DNA of 6,278 nt from an uncultured Clostridia bacterium (lineage in GTDB: Bacteria > Bacillota > Clostridia > Christensenellales > Borkfalkiaceae), in contig CANROI010000081.1 of the NCBI GenBank assembly GCA_947632165.1, positions 1-6,278 of the forward strand. The letters are read 5' to 3'. The notes beneath the pieces were generated by a model that saw only the letters and a program-made list of their open reading frames with translations, was not told the origin of the DNA and did not search any database. Below, in pieces: positions 1 through 5,794 of the stretch. The stretch's first letter is position 1; the number at the start of each line of letters is the position of its first letter. A program made the position numbers and the translations under genes.

Positions 1-813
1 GAACATGCCGCCGTGCTCGGGGCGCTCCCGCTCCGAGGGGGCAGGGGAAAGATCTGCACCGCGGGGGAGGATGGGATCGTCGTGCCCGGGCGCACTTTCC
101 CGAAGGGCGCGGGGCTCGTCGCGGTGATGGCGGTCAACAACGAGACGGGCTGTATCCAGCCGGTCGGGGCGCTCGCGGAGGTTGCGCATGCGCACGGCGC
201 GCTCTTCTTCTCCGACTGCGTGCAGGCGGCTTGTTCGCAGGATCTGAAACAAATTCTGAAGTACGCCGACGCGATCTCCCTCTCGGCGCATAAGTTGGGC
301 GGGCCCAAGGGCGTGGGCGCGCTCGTCGTCAAAAGAGGCGCGCGGCTCGCGCCGCTCCTCGTCGGCGGGGAGCAGGAGCGCTCCCTGCGGGGCGGAACGC
401 TGAATGTCGCGGGGATCGTGGGATTTGCCGCCGCGCTCCGGCTCGCCCAAATGGAGCGGGAGGCGTTCTGCACGCACACGGGCAGGCTCCGCGATCTGTT
501 CGAGGCGACCGTCTGCGCCGCGCTCAAAGGGGAGGTCAGGCGGGACGGCGAGACCCGCGCGCCCAACATCTCCCACCTCACATTCGCCCGCGGCGGGGCG
601 GCGTTTCTGGACCTGCTCGATCTGAGCGGGGTCGCCGCCTCGGGCGGGGCTGCCTGCTCGGCGCATGCGGCGCTGCCCTCGCACGTGATGCTCGCGATGG
701 GCCGCACGGCGGAAGAGGCCGCCCGCGGGGTGCGCTTTTCCTTCGGCATGGAGACGACCGAGGCGGAAGTTCGCTTCGCCGCCGAAACCGTCGTCCGCTG
801 CGCGCGGCGCTGA
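1..813 (+). CDS. Cysteine desulfurase (class V aminotransferase, NifS/IscS type), 5' end missing
   Basis: This is a PLP enzyme that removes sulfur from L-cysteine as an enzyme-bound persulfide, for Fe-S cluster, thiamine or tRNA thiolation pathways in the cytoplasm. The reading frame is open from base 1, so the true start lies upstream. The fragment begins with EH, matching the conserved PLP-stacking histidine (fragment residue 2). Then come VNNETG, D72 and Q75 (SDCVQ, cofactor contacts), SAHKLGGPKG with the PLP lysine K98, LRGGTLNV, and GGAACSAH with the persulfide cysteine C219. The D-to-K distance (26) equals that of E. coli IscS, and K-to-C (121) is one residue short of it. The active-site loop aligns without a gap, favouring group I (NifS/IscS) over SufS. 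The 270 visible residues imply a protein of about 370. In Bacillota such genes often sit beside thiI or tRNA thiolation genes, but none is visible here, so the sulfur acceptor is unknown. Family certain, subtype inferred. Confidence 0.95.
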   Translation, partial: EHAAVLGALPLRGGRGKICTAGEDGIVVPGRTFPKGAGLVAVMAVNNETGCIQPVGALAEVAHAHGALFFSDCVQAACSQDLKQILKYADAISLSAHKLGGPKGVGALVVKRGARLAPLLVGGEQERSLRGGTLNVAGIVGFAAALRLAQMEREAFCTHTGRLRDLFEATVCAALKGEVRRDGETRAPNISHLTFARGGAAFLDLLDLSGVAASGGAACSAHAALPSHVMLAMGRTAEEAARGVRFSFGMETTEAEVRFAAETVVRCARR

Positions 814-828
814 ACGGAGCCCGTCCGC

Positions 829-913
829 GCGAAAATTCCCTTCATTGTATGAAAAATTCCCCCCGTCGCGTGCATTCGACAGGGGATTTTCTTCTATTCG
901 GAGAATTTTTCGC
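829..913. repeat. Four copies of a GAAAAtTCCC-like motif in nested inverted arrangement
   Basis: GAAAATTCCC occurs at 831-840 and GAAAAATTCCCC at 851-862. Reverse-complement versions occur at 883-891 (GGGATTTTC) and 903-913 (GAATTTTTCGC). The outer pair (829-838 against 903-913) matches as GCGAAAATTC / GCGAAAAATTC with one extra A. The inner pair belongs to the terminator-like hairpin. The copies are imperfect. They could be regulator-binding half-sites or simply arms of an RNA structure; the sequence does not decide. Confidence 0.4.
851..893 (+). terminator. Probable intrinsic terminator after the cysteine desulfurase gene
   Basis: CCCCGTCG (861-868) pairs with CGAC (877-880) and GGGG (882-885), with one bulged A at 881 and an 8-base loop. 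It is followed by ATTTTCTTCT. The stem is GC-rich and sits about 48 bases after the stop codon at 811-813. The 5' flank GAAAAATT (851-858) can extend the stem against ATTTTC. It also gives the opposite strand an A/T tail, so the structure could work in both directions. The T-run is short and interrupted, which lowers confidence. Confidence 0.55.
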
Positions 914-920
914 ATAAATT
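892..920 (+). promoter_or_regulatory. Candidate sigma-E-type promoter upstream of the spoIVFA-like gene
   Basis: CATAAATT (913-920) matches 7 of 8 positions of the B. subtilis sigma-E -10 consensus CATACAHT. TTCTATT (892-898) matches 5 of 7 of the -35 consensus KMATATT. The gap between them is 14 bases, as expected. Transcription would start near 927, giving a leader of about 24 bases that includes the AAGAGGTG ribosome-binding site. No good housekeeping promoter was found here: TCGACA at 876-881 resembles a -35 box but has no -10 box 17 bases downstream. The B. subtilis spoIVF operon is sigma-E dependent, which adds weight. The consensus is recalled and the match judged by eye. Confidence 0.45.
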
Positions 921-950
921 ATGACACAAAGAATTTCAAGAGGTGTCAAA

Positions 951-1682
951 ATGAACGAAGAACTCGAATATGCGGAAATGCTGGAAATCCCCGTGGAGAC
1001 GGTCACCGTCAAGCGCAAGGAGCGCAAGAAGCGGGAGCAGGAACCCGACCTTAAGGAGCAGCTCGTGCAGGAGGTCAACGAGCGCGTGGGCGCGGGGGAA
1101 GATCCCGCCTATGCGGAGAGCACGCCGATCGCGCGGGCAAACGCCTACGAGGGCAAGCGGCAGAAGCTCTCGAAGCGCATCATTTTGGGGGAATTCATTG
1201 CGGTATGCGCGCTCTGCGCGACGATTTTCCTCACCAACATCTTCATGACGGACAGCGCGATCAACATCTTCGTGCGGGGGCTGTTCCGCGGCGAAGCCGC
1301 GCAGGCAGACAACCGCGTCTACTCCGATTTCACGCTCTCCCCCGTCGTGAGCGATATGGCGGACGCCGATATCGCCGTCTCCGAGACGGGCGTTCTGTCC
1401 TTCACCTCGAAATGCAGCGTCTATTCGCCCTGCAACGGCACGGTCGCCTCGGTGAGCGGCACCGCCGAGACGGGTTACACGGTGGAGATCAAGCATTCCG
1501 ACTCCTTCTCCACGATCATGAGCGGGCTCGACGCCGTCTATTCCGCGGCGGGCGAGACCGTGCGTTCGAACATCCCGCTCGGCTATACCGACGGCGAGGG
1601 CGAGGTGCGCGTGATGTTCTATTCGGAGGGCGCGCTGCTCAACTGCCTCACGGTGGACGAAAACACCCTTGCGTGGAGCTGA
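951..1682 (+). CDS. spoIVFA: SpoIVFA-like membrane protein with degenerate LytM/M23 domain
   Basis: A 243-residue single-pass membrane protein. Residues 1-76 are highly charged, with a basic KRKERKKR stretch at 21-28, and would be cytoplasmic. Residues 77-98 form one hydrophobic segment. Residues about 152-238 follow the beta pattern of a LytM/M23 fold (SPCNGTVASV, GYTVEIKHSDS, GETVRSNIPLGY). The zinc-binding residues of active M23 peptidases are missing: there is no HxxxD, and MFYSEG replaces the HxH strand. This matches B. subtilis SpoIVFA (264 residues), the scaffold and inhibitor of the SpoIVFB protease. The start at 951 is set by AAGAGGTG (938-945), five bases before the ATG; an in-frame ATG at 921 lies upstream of that site and is rejected. 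The next gene begins in its last codons, supporting joint translation. The identification rests on architecture plus the downstream protease. A generic inactive M23 protein is the alternative. Confidence 0.75.
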   Translation: MNEELEYAEMLEIPVETVTVKRKERKKREQEPDLKEQLVQEVNERVGAGEDPAYAESTPIARANAYEGKRQKLSKRIILGEFIAVCALCATIFLTNIFMTDSAINIFVRGLFRGEAAQADNRVYSDFTLSPVVSDMADADIAVSETGVLSFTSKCSVYSPCNGTVASVSGTAETGYTVEIKHSDSFSTIMSGLDAVYSAAGETVRSNIPLGYTDGEGEVRVMFYSEGALLNCLTVDENTLAWS

Positions 1683-2502
1683 TCTCCGCCTGAAATTGCA
1701 CCCCCTGTTCCTGCTTGCGGGGGTGCTTTCGGCGTTTACCGGCGATCTCCTTCTCTTTCTGGCGGCCGCGCTCGCCGCGATCGAGCACGAATGCGCCCAC
1801 GCCTTCGCCGCGCGGCGCCTCGGGTTCCGTCTCGATCGGATCGTGCTCATGCCCTACGGCGCGGTCATCTCGGGGGACCTTTCGGAGATCTCGCCCAAAG
1901 AGGAGCTGTATGTCTGCGCGGCGGGGCCGCTTGCAAACGGCCTGACCGCGTTAGGGTTTGCCGCCCTGTGGTGGCTGTATCCGGAGACCTATCCCTATAC
2001 CGACGCCGCGGCGTTTGTCTCCCTTTCGCTCTTTCTCGTCAATCTTCTGCCCGCCTATCCGCTCGACGGAGGGCGGGCGCTCTTCGTCCTCCTCCGTCCC
2101 TTGGGGCGGCGGCGGGCGCAGCTTCTCTGCCGCGCCGTGAGCATTGCCGTCGCGGCGGGGGTGTTTGCGCTCTTCGTCCTCTCCTGTTTTTCGGAGCCCA
2201 ATCCGAGCGCGCTCTTTTTCTCGGTCTTTCTGGCGGCGGGCTGTTTCGGCGGCGGGCAGTACGGCAGGCTGACCTTCGCCCGCAAGACCTTCCGCCGCGG
2301 GGTGGAGGAGCGGCGGGTGGCGCTCTCCGCGGACGCCACGGCGAGCGAGGCGATGCGCTATCTGCGGGAGGACAAATATCTCGTGTTCGATCTCTTCGAC
2401 GGGGGCGAATTTTTCTCGGAACTGCCCGAGGAGGAGCTGCTCACCGCGCTCGAGGCGGGGCGATACTCCGAAAAATTGAGGGAATTTGTCCGGACCTATT
2501 GA
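1669..2502 (+). CDS. spoIVFB: SpoIVFB-like site-2 intramembrane metalloprotease (M50) with CBS-like C-terminus
   Basis: A polytopic membrane zinc protease of up to 277 residues. With the TTG start, HECAH is at residues 40-44 (zinc ligands H40 and H44, catalytic E41) and NLLPAYPLDGG at 125-135 carries the third ligand, D133. LMPYGAVISG (60-69) and CAAGPLANG (83-91) align with the equivalent B. subtilis SpoIVFB segments. Hydrophobic stretches lie around 13-38, 84-104, 114-130 and 148-190. Residues about 205-277 are soluble and resemble a reduced CBS domain, the nucleotide-sensing part of SpoIVFB. In B. subtilis the enzyme cleaves pro-sigma-K in the outer forespore membrane; here the substrate is unknown. 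The start is uncertain: TTG 1669 overlaps the upstream gene by 14 bases, while CTG 1690 and TTG 1696 would begin just before the conserved KLHPLF. No strong ribosome-binding site decides, so translation probably depends on the upstream gene. Family assignment is firm. Confidence 0.85.
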   Translation: MRGADLRLKLHPLFLLAGVLSAFTGDLLLFLAAALAAIEHECAHAFAARRLGFRLDRIVLMPYGAVISGDLSEISPKEELYVCAAGPLANGLTALGFAALWWLYPETYPYTDAAAFVSLSLFLVNLLPAYPLDGGRALFVLLRPLGRRRAQLLCRAVSIAVAAGVFALFVLSCFSEPNPSALFFSVFLAAGCFGGGQYGRLTFARKTFRRGVEERRVALSADATASEAMRYLREDKYLVFDLFDGGEFFSELPEEELLTALEAGRYSEKLREFVRTY

Positions 2503-2534
2503 ATTATGCGCCGCGGCGTGATATAATGGGACTA
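2499..2534 (+). promoter_or_regulatory. Strong housekeeping-type promoter for the GH2 gene, predicted leaderless
   Basis: TTGAAT (2499-2504), a 17-base spacer and a perfect TATAAT (2522-2527). TG at 2519-2520 also gives the extended -10 form TGnTATAAT. The -35 box reuses the TGA stop codon of the spoIVFB-like gene (2500-2502). A start seven bases after the -10 box falls on A2534, the first base of the GH2 ATG, so the transcript may carry no leader. No good ribosome-binding site precedes that ATG. The promoter elements are seen directly; the start point is inferred from usual spacing. Confidence 0.75.
2509..2518. other. Perfect 10-bp palindrome CGCCGCGGCG within the promoter spacer
   Basis: The spacer between the -35 and -10 boxes of the GH2 promoter contains CGCCGCGGCG, identical to its reverse complement. 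It is GC-rich inside otherwise AT-rich sequence and sits where a repressor or a MerR-type regulator could bind. ATTAT (2503-2507) and ATAAT (2523-2527) flank it as a second, off-centre inverted pair. A chance palindrome is quite possible in a GC-rich genome. Confidence 0.3.
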
Positions 2535-4246
2535 TGATATTCACACCCGATTTATGCGATTATCCCCGTCCGCAGATGAAGCGGGAGAGCTTTTTCTCCC
2601 TCGACGGCGACTGGGAGTATGCCATCACCCGCAGCGAGACGCCGCCCGACGTTTACGACGGCGTCATCCGCGTACCCTATTCGCCCGAAAGTGTGCTCTC
2701 GGGCGTCAACCGTGCGCTCCGGAAGGACGAGTTCCTCCACTACCGGCGCATCTTCGAGCTCCCGCGGGGATTCCGCAAGCGCAAGGTGCTCCTCAACGTG
2801 GGCGCCTGCGACCAGGTCTGCACCGTCTTTCTGAACAGCGTGCCGGTCGGCTGCCATGAGGGGGGCTATCTTCCGTTCTCCTTCGATCTCACGCCCTGCC
2901 TCTGCGAGGGGAAGAACGAGCTGTGCTTCACCGTCACCGACAACGCCGATTCGGACGTCTACGGCAGGGGGAAGCAGCGCTACCGCCGCGGCGGGATCTG
3001 GTATACGGCGGTGAGCGGCATCTGGCAGAGCGTCTGGCTCGAGAGCGTGCCCGAAGTCTACACCGAGGAACTCAGGCTCCTCCCCGATCTCGACCGCAAA
3101 ACGCTCACGATCGAGTTCAAGCCGGCCGTGCATGCGCGGGCGGAGGTGTTCGAGGGCACCCGTCCCATCTCCGTCGGGGAGGGAGAGGGGAAGATCGAGC
3201 TCGACGTCTCGCTCTGCAAGCCGTGGACGCCCGAGCGCCCCGAGCTCTACGTCGTGCAGTTCACCCTCGGTGAGGACCGGGTGACGACCTACTTCGGGCT
3301 GAGGAAATTTTCGCTCGTCGAGCGGGGCGGCAAACGGTTCTTCGCGCTCAACAACGAGCCCGTCTTCATGAACGGGCTGCTCGATCAGGGCTATTGGTCG
3401 GGCATCTATACGCCGCGCCCGGGCGAAATGCTCGAATGCCTCTCGAAGGTGAAGGCGGCGGGCTTCAATATGCTCAGAAAGCATCTCAAGATCGAGCCGC
3501 TCGTCTGGTATTACTATTGCGACGTTCTGGGCATTCTCGTATGGCAGGATATGCCGAACGGCGGCGCGCAGTACAAGCAGTGGCGCATCAATTTGGGACC
3601 TTTTGTCGACTTGAGGCTCAACGACGCCGATTACCGCAGCATGGGCAGGGAAAATCCCCTCTCCCGTGCGCAATACATGAAGGAGGCGATCGGCACCGTC
3701 TCCGCGCTCTTCAACTGCGTTTCGGTCTGCCTCTACGCCCCTTTCAACGAGGGTTGGGGGCAGTTCGACGCGGTCAAGGTCTCTGAGATCTTAAAGGAGC
3801 TCGATCCCGGAAGGTTTTATGACCATGCGAGCGGCTGGCAGGATATGGGCGGCGGAGACGTCTGCAGCAAGCATGTCTATTTCCGCAAAGTCAAGCTCAA
3901 AAACGACGGAAAGCGGGCGTTGGCGCTCACCGAATTCGGCGGATATGCGTTTTCGGAGCGCGCGCCGAAGAAGGCGTTCGGCTATAAAAAGATCGGCTCG
4001 CGCGCGCAGTTCGAGGCGGCGATCTCCTCCCTCTTCCGCGGCGAGATTTTGCCGCTCGTCGAGCGGGAGGGGCTCTGCGCCACCGTCTATACCCAGCTCA
4101 AAGACGTCGAGGACGAGGTCAACGGGCTGATGACGGAGGAGGGGCGCTGGAAGGTCGATCCCGCGCTCCTGAAGGCGCTCGGCGAAGAACTCTTTGCCGC
4201 GTTTTCGAAGGCGCAAAAAACGATTGCGGAAAACGGCGATCTGTGA
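2534..4246 (+). CDS. Glycoside hydrolase family 2 enzyme, cytoplasmic
   Basis: A 570-residue retaining glycosidase with three GH2 parts. A sugar-binding jelly roll spans about 10-180 (YPRPQ, SLDGDWEYA, GIWQSVWLE). An immunoglobulin-like beta domain spans about 185-265 and ends near YFGLRKF. A TIM barrel spans about 270-560 (LLDQGYWSGIYTPRPGEM, GFNMLRKHLKIEP, LVWQDMPNGG). The predicted acid/base is E406 in FNEGWGQ and the predicted nucleophile is E467 in LTEFGGYA. The family acts on beta-linked galactosides, glucuronides, mannosides and others; the sequence does not settle the substrate. No signal peptide or membrane segment is present, so it would act on imported or phosphorylated sugars inside the cell. 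ATG 2534 is preferred over ATG 2576 because the conserved YPRPQ segment precedes the latter. The domains are complete and unbroken. No transporter, sugar kinase or regulator lies beside it, unusual for a catabolic GH2 gene. Family is certain, specificity unknown. Confidence 0.93.
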   Translation: MIFTPDLCDYPRPQMKRESFFSLDGDWEYAITRSETPPDVYDGVIRVPYSPESVLSGVNRALRKDEFLHYRRIFELPRGFRKRKVLLNVGACDQVCTVFLNSVPVGCHEGGYLPFSFDLTPCLCEGKNELCFTVTDNADSDVYGRGKQRYRRGGIWYTAVSGIWQSVWLESVPEVYTEELRLLPDLDRKTLTIEFKPAVHARAEVFEGTRPISVGEGEGKIELDVSLCKPWTPERPELYVVQFTLGEDRVTTYFGLRKFSLVERGGKRFFALNNEPVFMNGLLDQGYWSGIYTPRPGEMLECLSKVKAAGFNMLRKHLKIEPLVWYYYCDVLGILVWQDMPNGGAQYKQWRINLGPFVDLRLNDADYRSMGRENPLSRAQYMKEAIGTVSALFNCVSVCLYAPFNEGWGQFDAVKVSEILKELDPGRFYDHASGWQDMGGGDVCSKHVYFRKVKLKNDGKRALALTEFGGYAFSERAPKKAFGYKKIGSRAQFEAAISSLFRGEILPLVEREGLCATVYTQLKDVEDEVNGLMTEEGRWKVDPALLKALGEELFAAFSKAQKTIAENGDL

Positions 4247-4258
4247 TACAATACTTTT
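4224..4258 (+). promoter_or_regulatory. Promoter for the RNase E/G gene (extended -10)
   Basis: TTGCGG (4224-4229), a 17-base spacer and TACAAT (4247-4252), with TG at 4244-4245 giving TGnTACAAT. The TG and the next base are the TGA stop codon of the GH2 gene (4244-4246). The 10-mer GTGATAYAAT is shared with the GH2 promoter (2518-2527 and 4243-4252). The -35 box is weak (3 of 6). Transcription would begin around 4258-4259, leaving a leader of about 30 bases. Confidence 0.6.
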
Positions 4259-4287
4259 GCCCCATCCAGGGTTCCAAAGGGGTCAAG
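4255..4287 (+). promoter_or_regulatory. RNase gene leader with hairpin that could cover its ribosome-binding site
   Basis: The ribosome-binding site AAAGGGG (4276-4282) lies six bases before the ATG at 4289. CCCC (4260-4263) can pair with its GGGG (4279-4282) across a 15-base loop. A G-U pair (4259/4283) and two A-U pairs (4256-4257/4285-4286) beyond one mismatch could extend it. The stem would sit almost at the predicted 5' end of the mRNA. It is a short stem and its stability is not calculated. Confidence 0.35.
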
Positions 4288-4288
4288 C

Positions 4289-5794
4289 ATGAAAAAAGAG
4301 TGGTTTTTCGACCGTTTCTGCGGAGAACAGATCGTTGTCTATGCGGAGAACGGCGAGATCGTCGAGGTCGGCGTCGAAAACGAGAAGCAGGGCGAAGTCC
4401 TCGGCAACATCTACAAGGGACGGGTGATGAATCTCGTGCCCGGAATGCGGGCGGCGTTCATCTCCTGCGGCATGGAGCGCAATTGCTACCTTTCGCTCGA
4501 CGAGGAGAACCGTTTCTCCAAGTACGACGGCAGCGGCAGCGTGATCGAGGCGTTCGAGCTCAGGGAGGGGGACGAGCTGTTGGTGCAGGTCGTCAAGCCT
4601 CCGCGCGGAAACAAGGGCGCTAAAGTCTCCTGTGCGCTCTCGTTCGTCGGCAAGAACCTCATCTTTTTGCCGCGGAGCGACTTTTTGGGGATCTCCCGCA
4701 AGATCACCGACGAACAGACGCGGGCGGCCCTCCTTTCCGAGGCGGATAAGCTCCGGGAAGCGGGGCAGGGGTTCATCGTGCGCACGGCGGCGCTGACCGC
4801 CACCAAGCGGCATCTCAGGATCGAATCGGAATACCTCAAGCGCGTCTACCGCATGACGCTCGAGAACGCGCAGGCGGCGCCCGTCGGCACGGCGGTGTAC
4901 AAAGAATACGATCTGCCGGTCAAAGTGATGCGGGATTCCTTAGGAGACGTCGCGCGGCTGTACGTCGGGGACGGGGAACTGTACGATAAACTGCTCCAGC
5001 TGGCGCGCATGCGCACCGATCTCGACGAAAAGAAGCTCGTCCACTACACGGGCGAGCGCAGCATGTTCAACTATTACGGGCTGGATGAGCAGATCTATGC
5101 CCTCGTCCGTCCCGAGATCAAGCTGTCGAACGGCGCGCACCTCTTCATCGACCGCACCGAGGCGATGACGGTGTTCGACGTGAACACGGGAAAGTATACG
5201 GGGGAAGATGATCTCGAGCGCACGGTGTTCGAGACAAACCTTCTCGCCGCGAAGGAGATCGCGCGGCAGGTGCGGCTGCGCAACATCGGCGGGATCGTCG
5301 CGGTCGACTTCATCGACATGGCGGAAGAGGCGCACCGCGCCGCCGTCAACGAGGCGCTCGAACAGGCGCTCTCTTCCGACCGTTCCAAGAGCCGCGTGCT
5401 TCCGATGAACGATCTGTGCGTCACGCTGTTCACCCGCAAGCGCACGGTAGGGGAGCTCTCTTCCTTCCTGCTCAAGCCCTGCGCCCACTGCACGCAGGGG
5501 TATGTGCTTTCCGATCTCTATATGGCGATGCGCATCCGCACCGCGCTTCTGAACGCCTTTGCGGAGGGCGCGGAAGAGGTCGTCGTCGAGCTCAACCGCA
5601 GCCTCATGAACCACATTCTCGAGGAGGGCTATTTCGCGTCCGAGCTGAAGGGGGCCTGGCGGGATAAGCGGATCTATTTCGCGCCCTACTCCTCCCTCCG
5701 GCAGGAGAAATTCACCCTCTTCAAGGGCGGAACGCCCGAATACTATGTCCCCGACAAGGCGATCCGCCTCACGGGGGCGGGGGAGCACCTATGA
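4289..5794 (+). CDS. rng: RNase E/G-family endoribonuclease
   Basis: A 501-residue, single-strand-specific Mg-dependent endoribonuclease that matures rRNA and turns over mRNA in the cytoplasm. The N-terminus has the family signature GNIYKGRV followed by PGMRAAFISCG, the start of the S1 RNA-binding domain. The catalytic core carries D297 (TVFDVNTGKYTG) and D340 (VAVDFIDM), 43 residues apart as are D303 and D346 of E. coli RNase E. The zinc-link cysteines C398 and C401 (CAHC) also keep the E. coli spacing. There is no long disordered C-terminal scaffold, and the length is close to RNase G (489 residues in E. coli). The start is supported by AAAGGGG at 4276-4282 and by family alignment. It has its own promoter and overlaps prmA by four bases. 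In many Clostridia this gene sits between the spoIVFAB genes and rplU; here GH2 precedes it and prmA follows. Assignment is secure; G versus E is by length only. Confidence 0.95.
   Translation: MKKEWFFDRFCGEQIVVYAENGEIVEVGVENEKQGEVLGNIYKGRVMNLVPGMRAAFISCGMERNCYLSLDEENRFSKYDGSGSVIEAFELREGDELLVQVVKPPRGNKGAKVSCALSFVGKNLIFLPRSDFLGISRKITDEQTRAALLSEADKLREAGQGFIVRTAALTATKRHLRIESEYLKRVYRMTLENAQAAPVGTAVYKEYDLPVKVMRDSLGDVARLYVGDGELYDKLLQLARMRTDLDEKKLVHYTGERSMFNYYGLDEQIYALVRPEIKLSNGAHLFIDRTEAMTVFDVNTGKYTGEDDLERTVFETNLLAAKEIARQVRLRNIGGIVAVDFIDMAEEAHRAAVNEALEQALSSDRSKSRVLPMNDLCVTLFTRKRTVGELSSFLLKPCAHCTQGYVLSDLYMAMRIRTALLNAFAEGAEEVVVELNRSLMNHILEEGYFASELKGAWRDKRIYFAPYSSLRQEKFTLFKGGTPEYYVPDKAIRLTGAGEHL

Noticed and set aside
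13..15. GTG at 13 as the start of the cysteine desulfurase
   Set aside because: The frame is open to base 1 and the upstream codons EHAA already match the family, so the gene is simply cut by the window edge.
921..923. ATG at 921 as the start of the spoIVFA-like gene
   Set aside because: The near-consensus ribosome-binding site at 938-945 lies downstream of it and is correctly placed for the ATG at 951. The candidate -10 box would also end directly before 921.
936..1850. Long minus-strand open frame of 304 residues across the spoIVFA/spoIVFB-like genes
   Set aside because: It is antisense to two genes with recognisable domains. Its composition (Arg/Ala/His-rich, no motif) is typical of the complement of GC-rich coding sequence.
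2505..2533. Intrinsic terminator between the spoIVFB-like gene and GH2
   Set aside because: The CGCCGCGGCG palindrome leaves almost no loop and is not followed by a T-run, so it does not look like a terminator.
2552..3673. Minus-strand open frame of 373 residues inside GH2
   Set aside because: The opposite frame encodes conserved GH2 motifs throughout. The antisense product shows no domain and no ribosome-binding site.
4940..5788. Minus-strand open frame of 282 residues inside the RNase gene
   Set aside because: It lies opposite the catalytic core of RNase E/G and has low-complexity charged composition without any family motif.
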